Origin: Apostichopus japonicus
Taxonomy: Eukaryota; Echinodermata; Holothuroidea; Aspidochirotida; Stichopodidae
Length of the DNA stretch: 64,000 nucleotides
Direction of reading: 5' to 3'
NCBI RefSeq assembly: GCF_037975245.1
Contig: NC_092582.1
Span: forward strand, 11,510,001 to 11,574,000
Under the pieces are notes generated by a model. That model did no database searches, was not told where the DNA came from, and worked only from the letters and a program-made list of their open reading frames with translations. Positions 57,201 through 64,000 of the stretch are shown piece after piece; within the stretch, counting starts at the first letter, position 1, and every line of letters starts with the position of its first letter. The translations under genes and the position numbers were made by a program.

Positions 57201-60200
57201 GATACTCTTAATTTAGTTGAATTACTTATAAGTAATGTAAGCCACAGATATACATAAGTAAGTTTTAGTATACGTAAGTGTTCTAAGCCACAGATATTTA
57301 TAAGTAAGTTAAACTATTTGTAAGTCCATGCCACCACCATCTCACCACCTCACCAGCTGAACACCTCACCATCTCACCACCTCCTCATCACCTCATCACC
57401 TCATCACTCCACCCTTTTAATATTTTACCATTTAATCATTTAATCATCTCACCATTTACCATTTTATCATTTTACCCATTGATTATTTTACCCTTTTGTT
57501 ATAAGCCTTGATTGTAAGCCACAGATATTCATAATTTAGTTTAACTGTTCGTTACTATTGTAAGCCACAGATATTCATAAGTAAGTTGAACTATTAGTAG
57601 GTATTTTAAGCCACAGATACTCTTAATTTAGTTGAATTACTTATAAGTAATGTAAGCCACAGATATACATAAGTAAGTTTTAGTATACGTAAGTGTTCTA
57701 AGCCACAGATATTTATATGTAAGTTAAACTATTTGTAAGTCCATGGCACCATGCCACCATGCCACCATTCCACGATCTCACCATCTCCCCTTCTCACCAT
57801 CTCACCACCTCACCACCTCAACACCTCACCATCTCACCACCTCCTCATCACCTCATCACCTCATCATCCACCCTTTTAATATTTTACCATTTAATCATTT
57901 AATCATTTCACCATTTTACCATTTTATCATTTTACCCATTGATTATTTTACCCTTTTGTTATAAGCCTTTATTGTAAGCCACAGATATTCATAATTTAGT
58001 TTAACTATTCGTTACTATTGTAAGCCACAGATATTCATAAGTAAGTTGAACTATTAGTAGGTATTTTAAGCCACAGATACTCTTAATTTAGTTGAATTAC
58101 TTATAAGTAATGTAAGCCACAGATATACATAAGTAAGTTTTAGTATACGTAAGTGTTCTAAGCCACAGATATTTATATGTAAGTTAAACTATTTGTAAGT
58201 CCATGGCACCATGCCACCATCTCACGATCTCACCATCTCACCATCTCCCCTTCTCACCATCTCACCACCTCACCACCTCAACACCTCACCATCTCACCAC
58301 CTCCTCATCACCTCATCACTCCACCCTTTTAATATTTTACCATTTAATCATTTAATCATCTCACCATTTTACCATTTTATCATTTTACCCATTGATTATT
58401 TTACCCTTTTGTTATAAGCCTTTATTGTAAGCCACAGATATTCATAATTTAGTTTAACTATTCGTTACTATTGTAAGCCACAGATATTCATAAGTAAGTT
58501 GAACTATTAGTAGGTATTTTAAGCCACAGATACTCTTAATTTAGTTGAATTACTTATAAGTAATGTAAGCTACAGATATACATAAGTAAGTTTTAGTATA
58601 CGTAAGTGTTCTAAGCCACAGATATTTATAAGTAAGTTAAACTATTTGTAAGTCCATGGCACCATGCCACCATGCCACCATCTCACCATCTCACGATCTC
58701 ACCATCTCCCCTTCTCACCATCTCACCATCTCACCACCTCAACACCTCACCATCTCACCACCTCCTCATCACCTCATCACTCCACCCTTTTAATATATTA
58801 CCATTTAATCATCTCACCATTTTACCATTTTATCATTTTACCCATTGATTATTTTACCCTTTTGTTATAAGCCTTTATTGTAAGCCACAGATATTCATAA
58901 TTTAGTTTAACTATTCGTTACTATTGTAAGCCACAGATATTCATAAGTAAGTTGAACTATTAGTAGGTATTTTAAGCCACAGATACTCTTAATTTAGTTG
59001 AATTACTTATAAGTAATGTAAGCCACAGATATACATAAGTAAGTTTTAGTATACGTAAGTGTTCTAAGCCACAGATATTTATATGTAAGTTAAACTATTT
59101 GTAAGTCCATGGCACCATGCCACCATCTCACCATCTCACCATCTCCCCTTCTCACCATCTCACCACCTCAACACCTCACCATCTCACCACCTCCTCATCA
59201 CCTCATGACTCCACCCTTTTAATATTTTACCATTTAATCATTTGATCATCTCACCATTTTACCATTTTATCATTTACCCATTTATTATTTTACCCTTTTG
59301 TTATAAGCCTTTATTGTAAGCCACAGATATTCATAATTTAGTTTAACTATTCGTTACTATTGTAAGCCACAGATATTCATAAGTAAGTTGAACTATTAGT
59401 AGGTATTTTAAGCCACAGATACTCTTAATTTAGTTGAATTACTTATAAGTAATGTAAGCCACAGATATACATAAGTAAGTTTTAGTATACGTAAGTGTTC
59501 TAAGCCACAGATATTTATATGTAAGTTAAACTATTTGTAAGTCCATGGCACCATGCCACCATGCCACCATCTCACGATCTCACCATCTCCCCTTCTCACC
59601 ATCTCACCACCTCACCACGTCAACACCTCACCATCTCACCACCTCCTCATCACCTCATCACCTCATCACTCCACCCTTTTAATATTTTACCATTTAATCA
59701 TTTAATCATCTCACCATTTTACCATTTTATCATTTTACCCATTGATTATTTTACCCTTTTGTTATAAGCCTTTATTGTAAGCCACAGATATTCATAATTT
59801 AGTTTAACTATTCGTTACTATTGTAAGCCACAGATATTCATAAGTAAGTTGAACTATTAGTAGGTATTTTAAGCCACAGATACTCTTAATTTAGTTGAAT
59901 TACTTATAAGTAATGTAAGCCACAGATATACATAAGTAAGTTTTAGTATACGTAAGTGTTCTAAGACACAGATATTTATATGTAAGTTAAACTATTTGTA
60001 AGTCCATGGCACCATGCCACCATGCCACCATCTCACGATCTCACCATCTCCCCTTCTCACCATCTCACCACCTCACCACCTCAACACCTCACCATCTCAC
60101 CACCTCCTCATCACCTCATCACCTCATCATCCACCCTTTTAATATTTTACCATTTAATCATTTAATCATCTCACCATTTTACCATTTTATCATTTACCCA

Positions 60201-63200
60201 TTTATTATTTTACCCTTTTGTTATAAGCCTTTATTGTAAGCCACAGATATTCATAATTTAGTTTAACTATTCGTTACTATTGTAAGCCACAGATATTCAT
60301 AAGTAAGTTGAACTATTAGTAGGTATTTTAAGCCACAGATACTCTTAATTTAGTTGAATTACTTATAAGTAATGTAAGCCACAGATATACATAAGTAAGT
60401 TTTAGTATACGTAAGTGTTCTAAGCCACAGATATTTATATGTAAGTTAAACTATTTGTAAGTCCATGGCACCATGCCACCATGCCACCATTCCACGATCT
60501 CACCATCTCCCCTTCTCACCATCTCACCACCTCACCACCTCAACACCTCACCATCTCACCACCTCCTCATCACCTCATCACCTCATCACTCCACCCTTTT
60601 AATATTTTACCATTTAATCATTTAATCATCTCACCATTTTACCATTTTACCCATTGATTATTTTACCCTTTTGTTATAAGCCTTTATTGTAAGCCACAGA
60701 TATTCATAATTTAGTTTAACTATTCGTTACTATTGTAAGCCACAGATATTCATAAGTAAGTTGAACTATTAGTAGGTATTTTAAGCCACAGATACTCATA
60801 ATTTAGTTGAATTACTTATAAGTAATGTAAGCCACAGATATACATAAGTAAGTTTTAGTATACGTAAGTGTTCTAAGCCACAGATATTTACATGTAAGTT
60901 AAACTATTTGTAAGTCCATGGCACCATGCCACCATCTCACCATCTCACGATCTCACCATCTCCCCTTCTCACCATCTCACGACCTCAACACCTCACCATC
61001 TCACCACCTCACCACCTCACAACCTCACCATCTCACCACCTCACCATCTCACCACTTCCTCATCACCTCATCACCTCATCACTCCACCCTTTTAATATTT
61101 TACCATTTAATCATTTGATCATCTCACCATTTTACCATTTTTCATTTTACCCTTTTATTATTTTACCCTTTTGTTATAAGCCTTTATTGTAAGCCACAGA
61201 TATTCATAATTTAGTTTAACTATTCGTTACTATTGTAAGCCACAGATATTCATAAGTAAGTTGAACTATTAGTAGGTATTTTAAGCCACAGATACTCTTA
61301 ATTTAGTTGAATTACTTATAAGTAATGTAAGCCACAGATATACATAAGTAAGTTTTAGTATACGTAAGTGTTCTAAGCCACAGATATTTATATGTAAGTT
61401 AAACTATTTGTAAGTCCATGGCACCATGCCACCATGCCACCATTCCACGATCTCACCATCTCCCCTTCTCACCATCTCACCACCTCACCACCTCAACACC
61501 TCACCATCTCACCACCTCCTCATCACCTCATCACCTCATCACTCCACCCTTTTAATATTTTACCATTTAATCATTTAATCATCTCACCATTTTACCATTT
61601 TACCCATTGATTATTTTACCCTTTTGTTATAAGCCTTTATTGTAAGCCACAGATATTCATAATTTAGTTTAACTATTCGTTACTATTGTAAGCCACAGAT
61701 ATTCATAAGTAAGTTGAACTATTAGTAGGTATTTTAAGCCACAGATACTCATAATTTAGTTGAATTACTTATAAGTAATGTAAGCCACAGATATACATAA
61801 GTAAGTTTTAGTATACGTAAGTGTTCTAAGCCACAGATATTTATATGTAAGTTAAACTATTTGTAAGTCCATGGCACCATGCCACCATCTCACCATCTCA
61901 CGATCTCACCATCTCCCCTTCTCACCATCTCACGACCTCAACACCTCACCATCTCACCACCTCACCACCTCACAACCTCACCATCTCACCACCTCACCAT
62001 CTCACCACTTCCTCATCACCTCATCACCTCATCACTCCACCCTTTTAATATTTTACCATTTAATCATTTGATCATCTCACCATTTTACCATTTTTCATTT
62101 TACCCTTTTATTATTTTACCCTTTTGTTATAAGCCTTTATTGTAAGCCACAGATATTCATAATTTAGTTTAACTATTCGTTACTATTGTAAGCCACAGAT
62201 ATTCATAAGTAAGTTGAACTATTAGTAGGTATTTTAAGCCACAGATACTCTTAATTTAGTTGAATTACTTATAAGTAATGTAAGCTACAGATATACATAA
62301 GTAAGTTTTAGTATACGTAAGTGTTCTAAGCCACAGATATTTATAAGTAAGTTAAACTATTTGTAAGTCCATGGCACCATGCCACCATGCCACCATCTCA
62401 CCATCTCACGATCTCACCATCTCCCCTTCTCACCATCTCACCACCTCAACACCTCACCATCTCACCACCTCCTCATCACCTCATCACTCCACCCTTTTAA
62501 TATTTTACCATTTAATCATCTCACCATTTTACCATTTTATCATTTTACCCATTGATTATTTTACCCTTTTGTTATAAGCCTTTATTGTAAGCCACAGATA
62601 TTCATAATTTAGTTTAACTATTCGTTACTATTGTAAGCCACAGATATTCATAAGTAAGTTGAACTATTAGTAGGTATTTTAAGCCACAGATACTCTTAAT
62701 TTAGTTGAATTACTTATAAGTAATGTAAGCCACAGATATACATAAGTAAGTTTTAGTATACGTAAGTGTTCTAAGCCACAGATATTTATATGTAAGTTAA
62801 ACTATTTGTAAGTCCATGGCACCATGCCACCATCTCACGATCTCACCATCTCCCCTTCTCACCATCTCACGACCTCAACACCTCACCATCTCACCACCTC
62901 CTCATCACCTCATGACTCCACCCTTTTAATATTTTACCATTTAATCATTTGATCATCTCACCATTTTACCATTTTATCATTTACCCATTTATTATTTTAC
63001 CCTTTTGTTATAAGCCTTTATTGTAAGCCACAGATATTCATAATTTAGTTTAACTATTCGTTACTATTGTAAGCCACAGATATTCATAAGTAAGTTGAAC
63101 TATTAGTAGGTATTTTAAGCCACAGATACTCTTAATTTAGTTGAATTACTTATAAGTAATGTAAGCCACAGATATACATAAGTAAGTTTTAGTATACGTA

Positions 63201-64000
63201 AGTGTTCTAAGCCACAGATATTTATATGTAAGTTAAACTATTTGTAAGTCCATGGCACCATGCCACCATGCCACCATCTCACGATCTCACCATCTCCCCT
63301 TCTCACCATCTCACCACCTCACCACGTCAACACCTCACCATCTCACCATCTCACCACCTCCTCATCACCTCATCACTCCACCCTTTTAATATTTTACCAT
63401 TTAATCATCTCACCATTTTACCATTTTATCATTTTACCCATTGATTATTTTACCCTTTTGTTATAAGCCTTTATTGTAAGCCACAGATATTCATAATTTA
63501 GTTTAACTATTCGTTACTATTGTAAGCCACAGATATTCATAAGTAAGTTGAACTATTAGTAGGTATTTTAAGCCACAGATACTCTTAATTTAGTTGAATT
63601 ACTTATAAGTAATGTAAGCCACAGATATACATAAGTAAGTTTTAGTATACGTAAGTGTTCTAAGCCACAGATATTTATATGTAAGTTAAACTATTTGTAA
63701 GTCCATGGCACCATGCCACCATCTCACGATCTCACCATCTCCCCTTCTCACCATCTCACGACCTCAACACCTCACCATCTCACCACCTCCTCATCACCTC
63801 ATGACTCCACCCTTTTAATATTTTACCATTTAATCATTTGATCATCTCACCATTTTACCATTTTATCATTTACCCATTGATTATTTTACCCTTTTGTTAT
63901 AAGCCTTTATTGTAAGCCACAGATATTCATAATTTAGTTTAACTATTCGTTACTATTGTAAGCCACAGATATTCATAAGTAAGTTGAACTATTAGTAGGT
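54271..64000. repeat. Composite satellite units, main cluster, 21 octamer blocks, open at the window edge
   Basis: Octamer blocks start near 54665, 55103, 55555, 56008, 56446, 56950, 57323, 57738, 58198, 58652, 59105, 59542, 60002, 60463, 60914, 61414, 61867, 62367, 62813, 63248 and 63701. Each is preceded by monomers A-E and contains ATG[GC]CACC, ATCTCACC/GATCTC, ACCTCACC, a CCTCATCA stretch, then CCCTTTTAATATTTTACC and ATTTAATC. Usual period is ~437-460 bp, with longer (~500) and shorter (~373-415) units. At 57158 a block is fused directly to monomer B with monomer A lost. All 66-88-codon frames here are repeat translations. The array continues past 64000. Confidence 0.97.

Noticed and set aside
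45776-64000. Many open frames of 60-262 codons on the + strand
   Set aside because: They are translations of 8-bp repeats lacking stop codons. The peptides are 8-residue repeats (FYHFIILS, HLTISPSH and so on), and the same frame recurs in each satellite unit.
45000-64000. CRISPR-like array of regular repeats and spacers
   Set aside because: There is no alternation of constant repeats with unique spacers. The intervening sequence is itself repetitive, no cas genes exist, and the window is clearly eukaryotic.

Overview
This window is nuclear DNA of an animal: AT-rich, with long introns, GT-AG splice sites, LINE/SINE/hAT-type repeats and very long satellite arrays. The two recognisable genes and the repeat mix suggest a marine invertebrate, possibly a deuterostome such as an echinoderm. 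That placement is an inference from general impression, not from a diagnostic marker. There is no sign of bacterial, plasmid or phage organisation.

Layout. (1) 1-11.3 kb: the last coding exon of a 1-acylglycerol-3-phosphate acyltransferase gene (+ strand, 1413-1564), then about 9.8 kb without a recognisable gene. That stretch holds microsatellites, a 20-22-bp minisatellite and a hammerhead-ribozyme-like motif at 9228-9266. (2) 11.4-23.6 kb: a nearly complete minus-strand gene for 3-keto-steroid reductase / 17-beta-hydroxysteroid dehydrogenase 7 (HSD17B7-like). Nine coding segments are placed from the sequence and one short segment is missing. Its intron 6 begins with an array of about seven extra copies of the preceding exon end plus its 5' splice site. 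(3) 23.9-28.95 kb: a cluster of non-autonomous hAT-like elements with CAG...CTG termini and 8-bp target duplications, one nested inside another. (4) 31.5-44.6 kb: G-rich tandem repeats, a foldback element, a ~300-bp repeat, a decayed LINE that starts with a hairpin, two MITE-like elements (one carrying telomere-like repeats) and an array of ~200-240-bp modules that look like exons. (5) 44.9-64.0 kb: about 19 kb of hierarchical satellite DNA. One 8-bp repeat family (ATTTTATC, ATTTTACC, ATCTCACC, ACCTCACC and others) alternates with a five-monomer higher-order repeat of a 46-bp unit, and the two are co-amplified as ~450-bp composite units up to the window edge.

The two genes converge (AGPAT on +, HSD17B7 on -) and both act in lipid metabolism: phosphatidic acid synthesis and sterol/steroid 3-keto reduction. 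Nothing here shows that they are functionally linked. The long open frames between 45.7 and 64 kb come from an 8-bp repeat without stops (24 nt = 8 codons) and are not genes.
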